The position numbers and the translations under genes are program-made. The notes below the pieces were generated by a model, which saw only the letters and a program-made list of their open reading frames with translations, was not told the origin of the DNA and ran no database searches. A stretch of DNA of 64,000 nucleotides from an uncultured Sutterella sp. (lineage in GTDB: Bacteria > Pseudomonadota > Gammaproteobacteria > Burkholderiales > Burkholderiaceae_F), in the NCBI GenBank assembly GCA_902463725.1, contig CABQGK010000012.1, positions 5,523 through 69,522 of the forward strand, written 5' to 3'. Below, piece after piece: positions 1 through 8,580 of the stretch (the stretch's first letter is position 1; each line of letters begins with the position of its first letter).

Positions 1-864
1 AAAGCGCCGCACCGCGAGCGGCATAAAGCGCGCGGGCGGCGTCAAAAGCGAGAGCGGATCCTTGGTGCCAGCCCAATCGGTGAGCACGGGCACCAGCCGT
101 CCCGCTTCAACCGCTGGTGCAGCGACATGGGCGGGAAGTAGCCCGATGCCTGCCCCTTGCTCAAGAAGCGCTTGCACGAGCGCAGCATCGTCGAGCACGG
201 TTTTCCCAGAGAGCGCAACGCGCTCAGTGCTCCCAGCTTTATGCAGCCGCCAGTGAGTGCTTCCTAGAAGCCGAAACTCAACGAGCGCGTGCGCACTGAG
301 CTCTGCGGGCGTGCGCGGCGGGGTGCAATTCGCGAGGTACGCTGCGCTCGCATAGAGTTGCCAGCGGATCCAACCGACGCGCCGCGCAACGACATTCGTA
401 TCGAGCAAGCGCCCTGGGTGGATCGCAACATCAATTTCACCGCTAATGAGGTTGAGCGCGCGGTTGCTGAGACGTAAATCAAGTGAAACCCGCGGGAGTT
501 CGCGGCGCACGCGTGAGAGAAGCGCCGCCATCATCGCGTCGCCAATATCGACCGGCGCGGCGATGCGTAGCCGCCCAGAAGGAATCAGAGCGGCAGCGCT
601 CAGACTGAGTTCGGCATTGCGTAGTGCTTCAATGCCGCGGCGAGCTTCTTGGAAAAAACGCTCTCCTTCGGGCGTGAGTCCCAAGCGTCTTGTGCTACGC
701 AAGAGTAGTGTGGCGCCAAGCTTTTGTTCAAGCGCTTTGACGCGATGGCTCATCGTCGAGGTGGGAAGCCCAAGTTGTTGCGCCGCACGCGAGAAACTCC
801 CCGCATCCACGACGCGGACAAAGGTGGCAATTTGGTTGAGGTCGAGCGTATCCGTGGTAGCCAT
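1..864 (-). CDS. LysR-family transcriptional regulator (C-terminus cut by window edge)
   Basis: The complement reads from an ATG at 864 without a stop to base 1, giving 288 codons. The start MATTDTLDLNQIATF leads into a winged helix-turn-helix of LysR type (GSFSRAAQQLGLPTSTMSHR, about residues 22-41). A periplasmic-binding-protein-like effector domain follows (GRLRIAAPVDIGD, then EIDVAIHPGR). LysR proteins are about 300 residues, so only a few C-terminal residues should be missing. It is a cytoplasmic DNA-binding regulator, divergent from the pirin gene at 994, with a perfect dyad in the shared gap. The effector is unknown. Family assignment is secure; control of the pirin gene is inferred from the arrangement. 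Confidence 0.88.
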   Translation of the reverse strand, partial: MATTDTLDLNQIATFVRVVDAGSFSRAAQQLGLPTSTMSHRVKALEQKLGATLLLRSTRRLGLTPEGERFFQEARRGIEALRNAELSLSAAALIPSGRLRIAAPVDIGDAMMAALLSRVRRELPRVSLDLRLSNRALNLISGEIDVAIHPGRLLDTNVVARRVGWIRWQLYASAAYLANCTPPRTPAELSAHALVEFRLLGSTHWRLHKAGSTERVALSGKTVLDDAALVQALLEQGAGIGLLPAHVAAPAVEAGRLVPVLTDWAGTKDPLSLLTPPARFMPLAVRRF

Positions 865-882
865 CGCAATATTATCCAATAT

Positions 883-902
883 ATTGAAAAGTGATTTTCA
901 AT
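883..902. promoter_or_regulatory. Perfect 8-4-8 dyad, probable LysR operator
   Basis: ATTGAAAA and TTTTCAAT flank the spacer GTGA in the divergent lysR/pirin gap. The core has the T-N11-A shape of LysR binding sites. It lies 19 bp upstream of the regulator start, so it could serve autoregulation and pirin control together. Confidence 0.6.
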
Positions 903-993
903 TTTACCCACTAGTTGAAAAAGCGGCGGCTCGTTAGACTCTCTCTTACCCAAACACTTTGACTCTCGCAAAGCGCCGAGAGGTAAGACAGAA

Positions 994-1908
994 ATGAAAA
1001 AACTAATTCGACATCACCGCTCCAACCAGCGCCACTGGGTGGGAGACGGTTTTCCCGTGACTACGATTTTCTCCTACAACGATTTGGCTGAAGTGCTATC
1101 ACCATTTTTGTTGCTCGACTATGTGGCGCCCTACGAGTTTGAACCCACAGAGCGACTGGATCGCGGCGTGGGAGAGCATCCTCACCGTGGCTTTGAAACA
1201 GTGACCATCGTCTACCAAGGTGAGGTCACGCACCGCGATAGCTCGGGTGGCGGTGGCACCATTGGCACGGGTGATGTGCAGTGGATGACCGCGGGCGCGG
1301 GCATCATTCATCGTGAGTTTCATAGCGCAGCGTTTGCCGCGCGCGGCGGGAACTTTCAGTGTGTGCAACTCTGGGTGAATCTGCCCGCTCAACTCAAGAT
1401 GACGCCTCCCGCTTATCAGGCGCTCACATCGGATCGCATCCCGCAGGTGAGCCTTGGAGAGGGTGCCCGTGCACGACTCTTCGCGGGGCAGTTTGGCGAG
1501 GCTCGTGGTCCCGCCAAGACCCATAGTCCGATGCATGTCTGGGACGTGCGGCTTGATGCGGGCGCGCACGTAACGCTACCCGCGGGCGAAGGAGAAACCA
1601 CCGCGCTCTTTGTGCTGAGCGGCGAGATTCTCATCGATGGCGAAGTGATTCGCAGCGAGGGGCTTGCGGTGCTCTCGCGCGAAGGGGAGGGAGCAGAGGT
1701 GCTCGCGCAGACTGACGCGGTGCTGCTATATCTAAACGGCGCACCGCTTAACGAGCCCATCGTGGGCTATGGGCCCTTTGTGATGAATACCGAGGCGGAA
1801 ATCTACCAAGCGTTCCGAGACTATGATGCAGGACGTTTTGGCACAATTCGAGCCAAGGACATCACTGCCGAGTCGTCAGTCGAGCGCAAGCCCGAGGCGC
1901 GTTCGTAG
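994..1908 (+). CDS. Pirin family protein (bicupin, quercetinase-like)
   Basis: This 304-residue cytoplasmic protein has the pirin signature. The N-terminal cupin carries the metal-binding histidines in HPHRGFETVT (about residues 62-71) and a second group in GIIHREFHS (about 104-112). The C-terminal cupin-like half covers about residues 160-285. Pirins are non-heme iron proteins; some bacterial members act as quercetin 2,3-dioxygenases or bind partner enzymes, and others have no known role. The ATG at 994 begins MKKLIRHHR, with GAGAGG about 11 bases upstream. It is divergent from the LysR gene at 864, which probably regulates it. The family is clear but the substrate cannot be told. Confidence 0.85.
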   Translation: MKKLIRHHRSNQRHWVGDGFPVTTIFSYNDLAEVLSPFLLLDYVAPYEFEPTERLDRGVGEHPHRGFETVTIVYQGEVTHRDSSGGGGTIGTGDVQWMTAGAGIIHREFHSAAFAARGGNFQCVQLWVNLPAQLKMTPPAYQALTSDRIPQVSLGEGARARLFAGQFGEARGPAKTHSPMHVWDVRLDAGAHVTLPAGEGETTALFVLSGEILIDGEVIRSEGLAVLSREGEGAEVLAQTDAVLLYLNGAPLNEPIVGYGPFVMNTEAEIYQAFRDYDAGRFGTIRAKDITAESSVERKPEARS

Positions 1909-1916
1909 CTTTTGAG

Positions 1917-1944
1917 AAAAAAGCTGACCCGATCGGGATCAGCT
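1917..1944 (-). terminator. Rho-independent terminator of the L,D-transpeptidase gene
   Basis: On the minus strand the stem AGCTGA/TCAGCT, with an inner GATC-centred stem, is followed by a T6 run (A-run at 1917-1922 on plus). A second hairpin, GTGTGGC/GCCACAC at 1951-1977, lies between the convergent ends of the pirin and transpeptidase genes. Confidence 0.65.
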
Positions 1945-1990
1945 ATTTCGGTGTGGCGTGCTCGGTGCATGCCACACGCGACGCTAGCCA

Positions 1991-2692
1991 TTAATTGCCG
2001 TGCACCACCACACGCATGCCCGCGTGGGCGTGCTTGAGCACGGTGATCATGTCGCGCTCATCAAGCGCAATGCAGCCGCCCGTGTAAGGTTTGGCGCCCT
2101 TGACATGAAGGAAAATCGCTGAGCCTTTGGGCCAGACGCCTTCACGGTTGTAGTCGGTATTGATGCCGTAGTTGTACTGCGGGCTGATCTCGTACATTTC
2201 TTCGCCCTTACAGGCGTGGCCCGTCTTCTTTGTATTGATGATTTTGTTGTAGTAGGGGCCTTCTTCGTCACAGGCGTAGGTGGTAGGCGTCACCTCGACC
2301 CAGCGTAGCGCTGTGCCGGGATTGGGCTTAATACCAAAGGCTTCGAGCACACCAAAATCCCCTGTCGAGGTCTTTGCGTCGCCCTCACGGGTCTTGTCGA
2401 TTCCTTGCTTACCCACGTAGGCGCTGCTCTCAAAAAGCAATGTCCACGCCTCGTGCTTGCCTTGTTTTTCGAAGAACTGCACACGCGCATCGCACCCGCC
2501 AGAGTAGCGCACAAGGAGCAGTTCGTGCACGTTCTTGTCGTGGCGATACTTCGTGAGGATGTCGCCCCAGAAGTTTTGGTTCTCGACATTAATGGCTGGG
2601 TTGGCGGCGGGTTCCGCAGCTTGAGTGAGTGGCGACAGTAGGGTGAGGGCGGCACTGACCGCGGCTCCTTTGAGGAGCGTTCTTTTCTGCAT
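1991..2692 (-). CDS. Exported L,D-transpeptidase (YkuD-domain) protein
   Basis: The start is taken at 2692 (MQKRTLLKGAAVSAALTLLS) because AGGAAAG lies 8 bases upstream; a longer open frame runs to 2755 without such a site. A signal peptide ending in TQA-AE precedes a 230-residue mature protein. The C-terminal YkuD motif reads FLHVKGAKPYTGGCIALDE: the nucleophilic cysteine sits in TGGC and is paired with the upstream histidine. This is the ErfK/YbiS-type variant of the SHGC box. Such enzymes crosslink peptidoglycan or attach proteins to it in the periplasm. The gene stands alone, convergent with pirin, and has its own terminator at 1917-1944. Confidence 0.85.
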   Translation of the reverse strand: MQKRTLLKGAAVSAALTLLSPLTQAAEPAANPAINVENQNFWGDILTKYRHDKNVHELLLVRYSGGCDARVQFFEKQGKHEAWTLLFESSAYVGKQGIDKTREGDAKTSTGDFGVLEAFGIKPNPGTALRWVEVTPTTYACDEEGPYYNKIINTKKTGHACKGEEMYEISPQYNYGINTDYNREGVWPKGSAIFLHVKGAKPYTGGCIALDERDMITVLKHAHAGMRVVVHGN

Positions 2693-2915
2693 GTAACTTT
2701 CCTGATTGGGTTGGCTAGGAAGAACGAACCGGTTGTGTTTCATTAAATTAAACAATTCGTGCAGAGAAAGTATATACTTCAGTCCGATAGCGCAACGACT
2801 GCGCGTATCGGCCTCAACGCGGAAACCTCAGCAAAGTATTGCTGAGTGCGTAAACCGAAACATTTCTCAACAGTTACAGGAAAAATACCTTAGTGAAAAG
2901 TTGGTGGTGCAGCGC

Positions 2916-2960
2916 AAAACGCCCGAGCAAAGTGCTTCTCTTTGGCGCTTGTCTCGGGCG
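2916..2960 (-). terminator. Terminator hairpin for the MBL-fold gene, in a 378-bp gap
   Basis: CGCCCGAG (2920-2927) pairs perfectly with CTCGGGCG (2953-2960). On the minus strand the stem is followed by TTTT, which suits the end of the gene at 3071. The rest of the 2693-3070 gap holds another perfect stem, CTCAGCAA-AGTA-TTGCTGAG at 2827-2846, and the AT-rich promoter zone of the transpeptidase gene. No gene is convincing there. Confidence 0.55.
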
Positions 2961-3070
2961 TGGCTGAGTCCATGGCGTTCGTTGAGCAGACTAGCATCCT
3001 GCGTGGCGCTCTTGCCGCTTCTGTTGAGCCTTCGTTGGTGTTTTGTCCTACGGCGGTACAAAGTGTCGCG

Positions 3071-4222
3071 CTAGCGCTGCGTAAAGTCCTTACGCCACCA
3101 GAGATGGTGCACCTTTGTAGCGTCGCTCACGCGGAAGCTTTCGCCAATGAGCGGCAGTACAACGCAAAGATCCGTGTCGCGCTCGGCTGCGCTTAGGTAG
3201 CGCTCAATGGGCTCCGTCCACGGGTGGTAGGCGAGGTCAAACTTCGCCCAGTGAATAGGCACTACACGCTTGGCGCGCACATCCAGCGCGGCTTGGTGCG
3301 ACTCTTCTGGCGTCATGTGAATCTGTGCCCAAGCACGGTTGTAGGCGCCGTTCTCAATAAAGGCCATATCAAAGGGGCCGTACTTCTCGCCGATTTCTCG
3401 GAAGTGTTTGCCGTAGCCACCGTCACCACTCACGTAAAAGCGCTCCGTGCCAGCGATCACAAAACCGCCCCAAAGGGTGCGATCGCGATCACTCAACGTG
3501 CGACCCGAGAAATGGCGACTGGTGGTGAGCGTGATGGTGAGGGTGCCGTGCCGCACGCTCTGATCCCAATCGAGTTCGGTGATGCGACTTGGATCAACGC
3601 CCCAAGCGATGAGGTGCGCACCGACGCCAAGTGGCACATAGAACTGCCCAACACGACTCTTGATTTGGTTGATGGTGTCGTACTCGAGATGGTCGTAATG
3701 GTCGTGCGTAATGAGTAGCGCATCGATGACCTGTGGGAGCTGCCAAGGCTCCATCGGGTGCGTCGTCTCAAATGGCTTCCCCGTCACGGGCACAGGAGAG
3801 GCTCGGTAAAAGACTGGATCCGTGACAATCGTTTCACCATCCATATGAATGACGAGCGTCGAGTGACCCAACCACGTCACACTCGCATCGTTAGGGACAT
3901 TGGCGAGCGCCACTTTGGGATCAAACGCCATGGAGGGGAGCGGTGCATCGGGCACTTTGCCTTTTGGCGGCAGTAGCACGTTTTTGAGCCAGCTGAGCAT
4001 GTTCATCTCATTTTGCTCAGTGGCTTTTGTTGCAAGCGCCGTTGGCTCGCGGTTGACAAAATGACCGTCTCGCCAGTTGGGCGAGGCGCTAAGTCGAGCA
4101 AGGTCGCTCGGGCTCAGTTTCCCGCCAAAAACGGGCGTTAGCCAATACCAGAGGCCACCCGCGGCGGCAATCAGCAAAACGACAAGGAGCAGAATTTTCA
4201 CGAGTTTACGCAACATGTTCAC
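3071..4222 (-). CDS. Membrane-anchored metallo-beta-lactamase-fold hydrolase (NAPE-PLD/UlaG-like)
   Basis: The protein has 383 residues. An N-terminal transmembrane anchor (about residues 8-28, LLLVVLLIAAAGGLWYW) is followed by an MBL domain facing the periplasm. Visible motifs are TVSWLGHSTLVI, the zinc ligand box THDHYDHLEY, GDGGYGKHF with the bridging Asp, and the late histidine in VVPIHW. This order matches the NAPE-hydrolysing phospholipase D-like branch (MBL domain followed by EESHQAALD). A lipid or lactone ester substrate is possible but not shown. The start is either GTG at 4222 or ATG at 4216; neither has a strong ribosome-binding site. No operon partner is evident. Confidence 0.8.
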   Translation of the reverse strand: MNMLRKLVKILLLVVLLIAAAGGLWYWLTPVFGGKLSPSDLARLSASPNWRDGHFVNREPTALATKATEQNEMNMLSWLKNVLLPPKGKVPDAPLPSMAFDPKVALANVPNDASVTWLGHSTLVIHMDGETIVTDPVFYRASPVPVTGKPFETTHPMEPWQLPQVIDALLITHDHYDHLEYDTINQIKSRVGQFYVPLGVGAHLIAWGVDPSRITELDWDQSVRHGTLTITLTTSRHFSGRTLSDRDRTLWGGFVIAGTERFYVSGDGGYGKHFREIGEKYGPFDMAFIENGAYNRAWAQIHMTPEESHQAALDVRAKRVVPIHWAKFDLAYHPWTEPIERYLSAAERDTDLCVVLPLIGESFRVSDATKVHHLWWRKDFTQR

Positions 4223-4484
4223 TGTGTTGGACGTTGGTGCTCAGAGAGCCGTTCTTTCGAGCGCCATCGCAGGTGCACCCGCCGTGGGCACAGCATCGAG
4301 GCTTCTCTTAAGCAGAAGTTGAAACTGAGTATAGGAAAGATCACGGTGCTAAGAGCATAACAAGCGACGCGCGTTGTTGCACAAAAGACGCATTTTTCTG
4401 CACCACGAGGTGGGCGCAGCGAGCTCGCAAAGAAAGGCGCCCACGGGCTTGGCGTTCTCAGTGCTCGACTGCGCTACGCGTTCC

Positions 4485-5249
4485 TTACTCTGCGGCGAGC
4501 GCGCTGTAGTACTCGTCGCTAACGGGTTCTAGCCACTCTACAGAGGCGCCCGCTTTGGGCACCGAGACCGCGATGTGGGCAAACCAGCTGTTTGCTGCAG
4601 CACCATGCCAGTGCTTGACGCCCGCAGCGATGGTTACGGTATCGCCTGGGTTGAGTGCTTGAGCAGGTTTCCCTGCCTCTTGATACCAACCGCGTCCAGC
4701 CACGCAGAAGAGCACTTGCTCTTGTCCGTGGTGAATGTGCCAGTGGTTGCGGCAACCTGGCTCAAAGGTGACGTTGGCCGCAATGAGATCCCCCTGACTG
4801 AGCATCGCGAGGTGGCTTTGACCGGTGAAGTATTGGGCATAGGCGGTATTTGGCTCGCCAAGCGGAAAGCCCATGCTACGGAGAAACGCCTCACGCTCAA
4901 GCGCTGCGGCGTCTTCAGCTTCGCTCCAAACAATTTTCGCGACTCGAAACGCGGCCCAAGCCTTGGGCCAGCCCGCGTAAAACGCGACCTGCGTGATGAT
5001 TTCCGCAATCTCAGCGCGGGTGATGCCGTTTTGCTTAGCGGTCTGCATGTGGTACTCGAGCGAGGCATCCGTGAGTCCTTGCGAGATGAGGCTCACGAGG
5101 GTGAGGAAACTGCGGTCTCTCAAGCTGAGTGCCTCCGTGCGGCTCCAGACTTTCCCAAAGAGCACGTCGTCGTTTAGTTCAGCAAAGGTTGGCGCAAAGT
5201 CGCCAAGCTGTGTGCGCCCAGCCGTCTGTTTAATAGTTGTTGGCATCAT
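4485..5249 (-). CDS. Carboxymuconolactone decarboxylase-like domain fused to a cupin
   Basis: The ATG at 5249 is preceded by AAGGAAA; a longer frame to 5432 lacks support. The product is 254 residues in two parts. A CMD/AhpD-like helical domain covers about residues 15-115 (LSLRDRSFLTLVSLISQG, then EIAEIITQVAFYAGWPKAW). It has no CxxC pair, so it is CMD-like rather than AhpD-like. A small cupin covers about residues 150-235, with metal-binding histidines in CRNHWHIHHGQEQVLF and GVKHWHGA. Such CMD-cupin fusions are common but poorly characterised. It is divergent from the hydrolase at 5529 and shares a 23-bp palindrome with it, so the two may be co-regulated. Confidence 0.83.
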   Translation of the reverse strand: MMPTTIKQTAGRTQLGDFAPTFAELNDDVLFGKVWSRTEALSLRDRSFLTLVSLISQGLTDASLEYHMQTAKQNGITRAEIAEIITQVAFYAGWPKAWAAFRVAKIVWSEAEDAAALEREAFLRSMGFPLGEPNTAYAQYFTGQSHLAMLSQGDLIAANVTFEPGCRNHWHIHHGQEQVLFCVAGRGWYQEAGKPAQALNPGDTVTIAAGVKHWHGAAANSWFAHIAVSVPKAGASVEWLEPVSDEYYSALAAE

Positions 5250-5413
5250 GATTTTCCTTGCAAAAAGCACTAGGGCAGTGGTGAGGCACGCAGAGCGGCC
5301 TGGATCATCGCCACGCATCACGCCCTTGCCACGATAGAGGAAAAGTATAGGGACGCGTATTGGCGCAAGCCATGCAAAAAGTGAATAGTTTCGATCGGAT
5401 TTTTGTACAGTTA

Positions 5414-5436
5414 ATCTATGCGTTAAACGCATAGAT
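5414..5436. promoter_or_regulatory. Perfect 23-bp palindromic operator
   Basis: ATCTATGCGTT and AACGCATAGAT are perfect 11-bp inverted arms around a single A. A further half-site, CATAGATAAG, follows near 5460. It lies in the divergent gap between the CMD-cupin gene and the alpha/beta hydrolase gene. No transcript terminates here, so an operator is much more likely than a terminator. No candidate regulator is adjacent. Confidence 0.7.
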
Positions 5437-5528
5437 ATGTATAAAAATTTAGTAATTTACATAGATAAGTGCCATCACTATACTCAAAAACCGATTGAAG
5501 TCCGCAACGTGCTTTGGGAGGTTTACGA

Positions 5529-6584
5529 ATGAAACGAAGAGCATTACTGAGGGCTGCAGCACTCGCGGCAAGTGGATTGACGGTGGGCGTGATGCCCGCA
5601 GTGGGAAAAGGTGAGGTTACCAAGATGAATGAAGAACGCTGGGATAAGGTTTTTAAAGAGGATTCGACGGTTGCGCACCGCAAAGTGCGTTTCGTTAACC
5701 GCTACGGCATTGAGTTGGTTGGAGATCTTTACACGCCCAAAGCGCAACGCGGGCAAAAGCTTGCTGCGCTTGCCGTTTCTGGCCCCTTTGGTGCTGTTAA
5801 AGAACAGGCCTCTGGGCTTTATGCGCAGACGCTTGCTGCGGCAGGCTTTGTAACGCTTGCCTTTGACCCGTCGTTTACGGGCGAGAGTGGCGGCAGTCCA
5901 CGCAACATGGCCTCGCCCGACATCAATACCGAGGATTTTTCTGCCGCCATTGACTACCTTGTGACATGCCCCGAGGTTGATGCTGAGCGCATCGGGATTG
6001 TGGGTATCTGTGGTTGGGGCGGTATGGCGCTAAGCGCTGCAGCGATTGATGCGCGTATCAAAGCGACGGTCGCAAGCACCATGTACGACATGACACGCGT
6101 GATGGCCAATGGCTATAACGACGCCGCCGATACGGCTGAGGCACGAGACGTGATGCGCTCGGCAATGGCCGCGGCGCGCACCGAGCATGCCAAAACAGGG
6201 AAGCCCTACCCAGGGAGCCCTGGTCTGCCCGAAAAGCTCACGGGCCAAGAGCCGCTCTTTATTAAAGAATATTGGGACTACTACAAGACGCCGCGCGGCT
6301 TTCACGCACGCTCCATCAATTCCAACGGCCGCTGGGCGGTGGTGATGCCGTGGTCGTTCATTAACTTTAAGCTCCTTGATTATGCTGCGGAAATCCGCAC
6401 TCCCGTGTTGCTTCTGCACGGTGAAATCGCCCACTCGCGCTACTTTAGCGAGACGGCGTTCAGTAAGCTCAAGGGCGACAATAAAGAACTACTGATTGTG
6501 CCTGGCGCCAATCACACCGATCTCTACGACCGCAAGATCCCATTTGATGCAATTGAAGCGTTCCTCAAGAAGTCGTTAGACTAA
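5529..6584 (+). CDS. Tat-exported alpha/beta hydrolase with cysteine nucleophile
   Basis: The ATG at 5529 has GGGAGG seven bases upstream. The start MKRRALLRAAALAASG has an R-rich n-region and hydrophobic stretch consistent with a Sec/Tat signal. The 351-residue protein has an alpha/beta hydrolase fold. Its nucleophile elbow reads GICGWGG (residues 159-165), with Cys161 where Ser is usual, as in dienelactone hydrolases and YcjY-like proteins. A late Asp/His pair is visible in LLLHGEIAHSR and GANHTDLYD. The substrate is unknown. A clear terminator follows at 6638-6680. It is divergent from the CMD-cupin gene. Confidence 0.82.
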   Translation: MKRRALLRAAALAASGLTVGVMPAVGKGEVTKMNEERWDKVFKEDSTVAHRKVRFVNRYGIELVGDLYTPKAQRGQKLAALAVSGPFGAVKEQASGLYAQTLAAAGFVTLAFDPSFTGESGGSPRNMASPDINTEDFSAAIDYLVTCPEVDAERIGIVGICGWGGMALSAAAIDARIKATVASTMYDMTRVMANGYNDAADTAEARDVMRSAMAAARTEHAKTGKPYPGSPGLPEKLTGQEPLFIKEYWDYYKTPRGFHARSINSNGRWAVVMPWSFINFKLLDYAAEIRTPVLLLHGEIAHSRYFSETAFSKLKGDNKELLIVPGANHTDLYDRKIPFDAIEAFLKKSLD

Positions 6585-6637
6585 AGGAGGCGCGCTGCGC
6601 GCACCAAGACGTGCTCCGTTGCGGTTGATGAGATGAC

Positions 6638-6680
6638 CAAGAGGCTTCGCTCACATGGAAAGCGAGGCCTCTTGTCTTTT
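6638..6680 (+). terminator. Rho-independent terminator
   Basis: CAAGAGGC...GCCTCTTG, with an inner CGCT/AGCG stem, is followed by TCTTTT. It ends the hydrolase transcript. Confidence 0.75.
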
Positions 6681-6837
6681 GTGCCGCGTGAAAGTTCTCA
6701 GAAGTTGCTCCTTTCTGTTTGATGCAGCAAGCTAAGACGGTGCTACACACGATCTTGCCATCCTCTATTAGAATAAGTAGATTACCCAGTGTGTCTGCGC
6801 AAACGCAGTGCAGACATGACCAGAGAGACAAGAGCAA

Positions 6838-7959
6838 ATGCAGTTGGTTTGTATTCCCGAAACTTTCAGTTCCACGCTCAGCGCAAGTCGCATCAAGGCC
6901 ATGCTGACGGGTGTGCTTGACGCGCTTGAACCCGGCTCCACGGTGCGTAGCCTCAACCTTGAGTTGGTTGGCTCGGGGCTGCTAGAGAGTGCGCGTGACG
7001 CGCTCGGCGGTCAATACGTCGTGATGCCTGTGCTGGGGCCTTGTGGCGTGCCGGTGAGCGCGCGCTACTTGAGCGCAGGGGATACGGCTGTTATTGCCGG
7101 GAGTGAAGCCTGCGGGATGCAGCTACGGCAGCCAGGCTTTTCTGCGCTCAACACCTCGAGCTACGGTGTTGGGGAGCTCATTGGGCACGCGCTTGCCGCT
7201 GGCCACAAGCATGTCATCGTTTCGCTCTCGGGGCTTTGCTGCGCGGATGCGGGTTGCGGCTTGGCGGCCGCGCTAGGCGTGCGGTTTTTAAATCGTCAAG
7301 GCCGTCCCTTTATTCCGATGGGCGCTTCACTTACGCAGATTGGTCAAATTCAGCCGAATCGCTTCTTCCTCTCGCCCAATGCTCATACCATCACGGTGCT
7401 CGCCGAATCGCATGAAACGCTTAGCGCCCCGCAGAGCCTCTTGGCTGCGGTGGGCGCAGAGCAGGGCGTCAACGCTGAACAGGTGGCTAGCTTGGAGGCG
7501 GGGCTACGGCACTTTGCCGACATCGTCCGCCGTCAAGGCGGTGAAAAGCTCATGGGGCTCGCAGGGGGCTTGACGGGTGGCGCAGCGCTTGCGGGTATGC
7601 GCGCCTTGCTCTACGCCAAGGTGGAACTTGATCCGCAGTCGCTTTTGACCAAGGAAGATTCGAGCGCACAATTTTCGGGCGCTGATCTCATCGTGGCGGC
7701 GATCCCTGAGCTGAGCCTGCAGAGCCTCTCTGAAGGGTTTTTAGCAAAGAGCCTCGCGCAGAAAGCTCGCACGCCCCTTGTACTTGTGACCCGTCGGCAG
7801 CCAGAAAACGCAGCCGACTACTATGCGGCGGGCGTCTCTGCCATCTTTTCGATTTTGCCTAGCGGGTGCGACACGCAGACGGTCGCCCGTGAGGATCTAG
7901 CGCTCAAAGCGGTGCTGGAAAATGTGCTACGTCTGCAAGCATCGGTGCGCGGAGCCTGA
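6838..7959 (+). CDS. Glycerate kinase-fold protein lacking the catalytic motifs (probable pseudoenzyme)
   Basis: Length (373 residues), overall layout and scattered matches (ETFSSTLSA at 8-16, TSSYGVGELIGHAL, LAGGLTGGAALAGMRALL) place it in the type-1 glycerate kinase (GlxK/GarK) family. Every signature I recall for that family is altered. The Lys of DS[FY]K.[ST]LSA is Ser11. The DGGEGT loop is missing. GGSATNDGGAG reads LSGLCCADAGCG (about 130-141). CD[VA].NPL and GEGR.D.QS are not recognisable. The frame is intact with normal codon use, so it is not a decaying pseudogene. It probably keeps the fold for another role or substrate. It lies just upstream of mscL and may be co-transcribed. Confidence 0.65.
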   Translation: MQLVCIPETFSSTLSASRIKAMLTGVLDALEPGSTVRSLNLELVGSGLLESARDALGGQYVVMPVLGPCGVPVSARYLSAGDTAVIAGSEACGMQLRQPGFSALNTSSYGVGELIGHALAAGHKHVIVSLSGLCCADAGCGLAAALGVRFLNRQGRPFIPMGASLTQIGQIQPNRFFLSPNAHTITVLAESHETLSAPQSLLAAVGAEQGVNAEQVASLEAGLRHFADIVRRQGGEKLMGLAGGLTGGAALAGMRALLYAKVELDPQSLLTKEDSSAQFSGADLIVAAIPELSLQSLSEGFLAKSLAQKARTPLVLVTRRQPENAADYYAAGVSAIFSILPSGCDTQTVAREDLALKAVLENVLRLQASVRGA

Positions 7960-8017
7960 GTTCTCTCTGAGCCAACCGCGTTGGAAACCTTCAAACTTCT
8001 CTCTTAGTCAACCTATC

Positions 8018-8509
8018 ATGCGTCAGTTTTTGAAAGAATTTCAGGCCTTTATCTCTAAAGGCAATGTGATGGACTTGGCGGTTGCCGTGATCATTGGTGC
8101 CGCGTTCTCCAACATCGTCAACAGTCTTGTCAAAGACATCGTTAACCCGATTCTCGGCTTTTTGGTGGGCCGCCCCGACTTTACGAACCTCTTTGTGGTG
8201 CTGAAGCCCGTGGAAGACTACACAGGTCCGCAGACTTACGAAGCCCTTGTGAAGGCTGGTGCCACGGTGTTTGGCTATGGTGCGTTCCTCACGGCTGTAG
8301 TGCAGTTCCTCTTACTTGCGTTCGTGATCTTCTTGCTCATCAAGGCGGTGACCACGCTGCGTAAGCGCCTCGAAGCGGAAGCTGAAAAGCTTCTCAAGAG
8401 CAAGGAAGCCGAAGAAAAGGCTGCTGCGGCGGCTGCCCCAGCACCGACCCCGGAAGATATCGCGCTGCTGCGTGAAATCCGCGATCTTCTCGCTAAGAAG
8501 GCTGAATAA
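8018..8509 (+). CDS. mscL: Large-conductance mechanosensitive channel MscL
   Basis: The ATG at 8018 gives MRQFLKEFQAFISKGNVMDL, the typical MscL amphipathic N-terminus. TM1 follows (AVAVIIGAAFSNIVNSLVKD), then a periplasmic loop, TM2 (AVVQFLLLAFVIFLLIKAV) and a cytoplasmic coiled helix ending in EIRDLLAKKAE. The 163-residue product is slightly long for the family because of an Ala-rich insert (EEKAAAAAAPAPTP) before the final helix. It is an inner-membrane homopentamer that releases osmolytes on hypo-osmotic shock. The gene starts 58 bases after the glycerate-kinase-like gene and ends at a strong terminator. Confidence 0.97.
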   Translation: MRQFLKEFQAFISKGNVMDLAVAVIIGAAFSNIVNSLVKDIVNPILGFLVGRPDFTNLFVVLKPVEDYTGPQTYEALVKAGATVFGYGAFLTAVVQFLLLAFVIFLLIKAVTTLRKRLEAEAEKLLKSKEAEEKAAAAAAPAPTPEDIALLREIRDLLAKKAE

Positions 8510-8580
8510 GCCCAAACTCCCCACGGAGGGTTCCCCCGCAGCGAGGTTGTGGCAAACCTTCTCCGATGCATAAGATGAAA

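Noticed and set aside
446..937. Plus-strand protein of 163 residues
   Set aside because: It is the antisense shadow of the LysR gene (1-864) and is Ser/Arg/Ala-rich with no family match.
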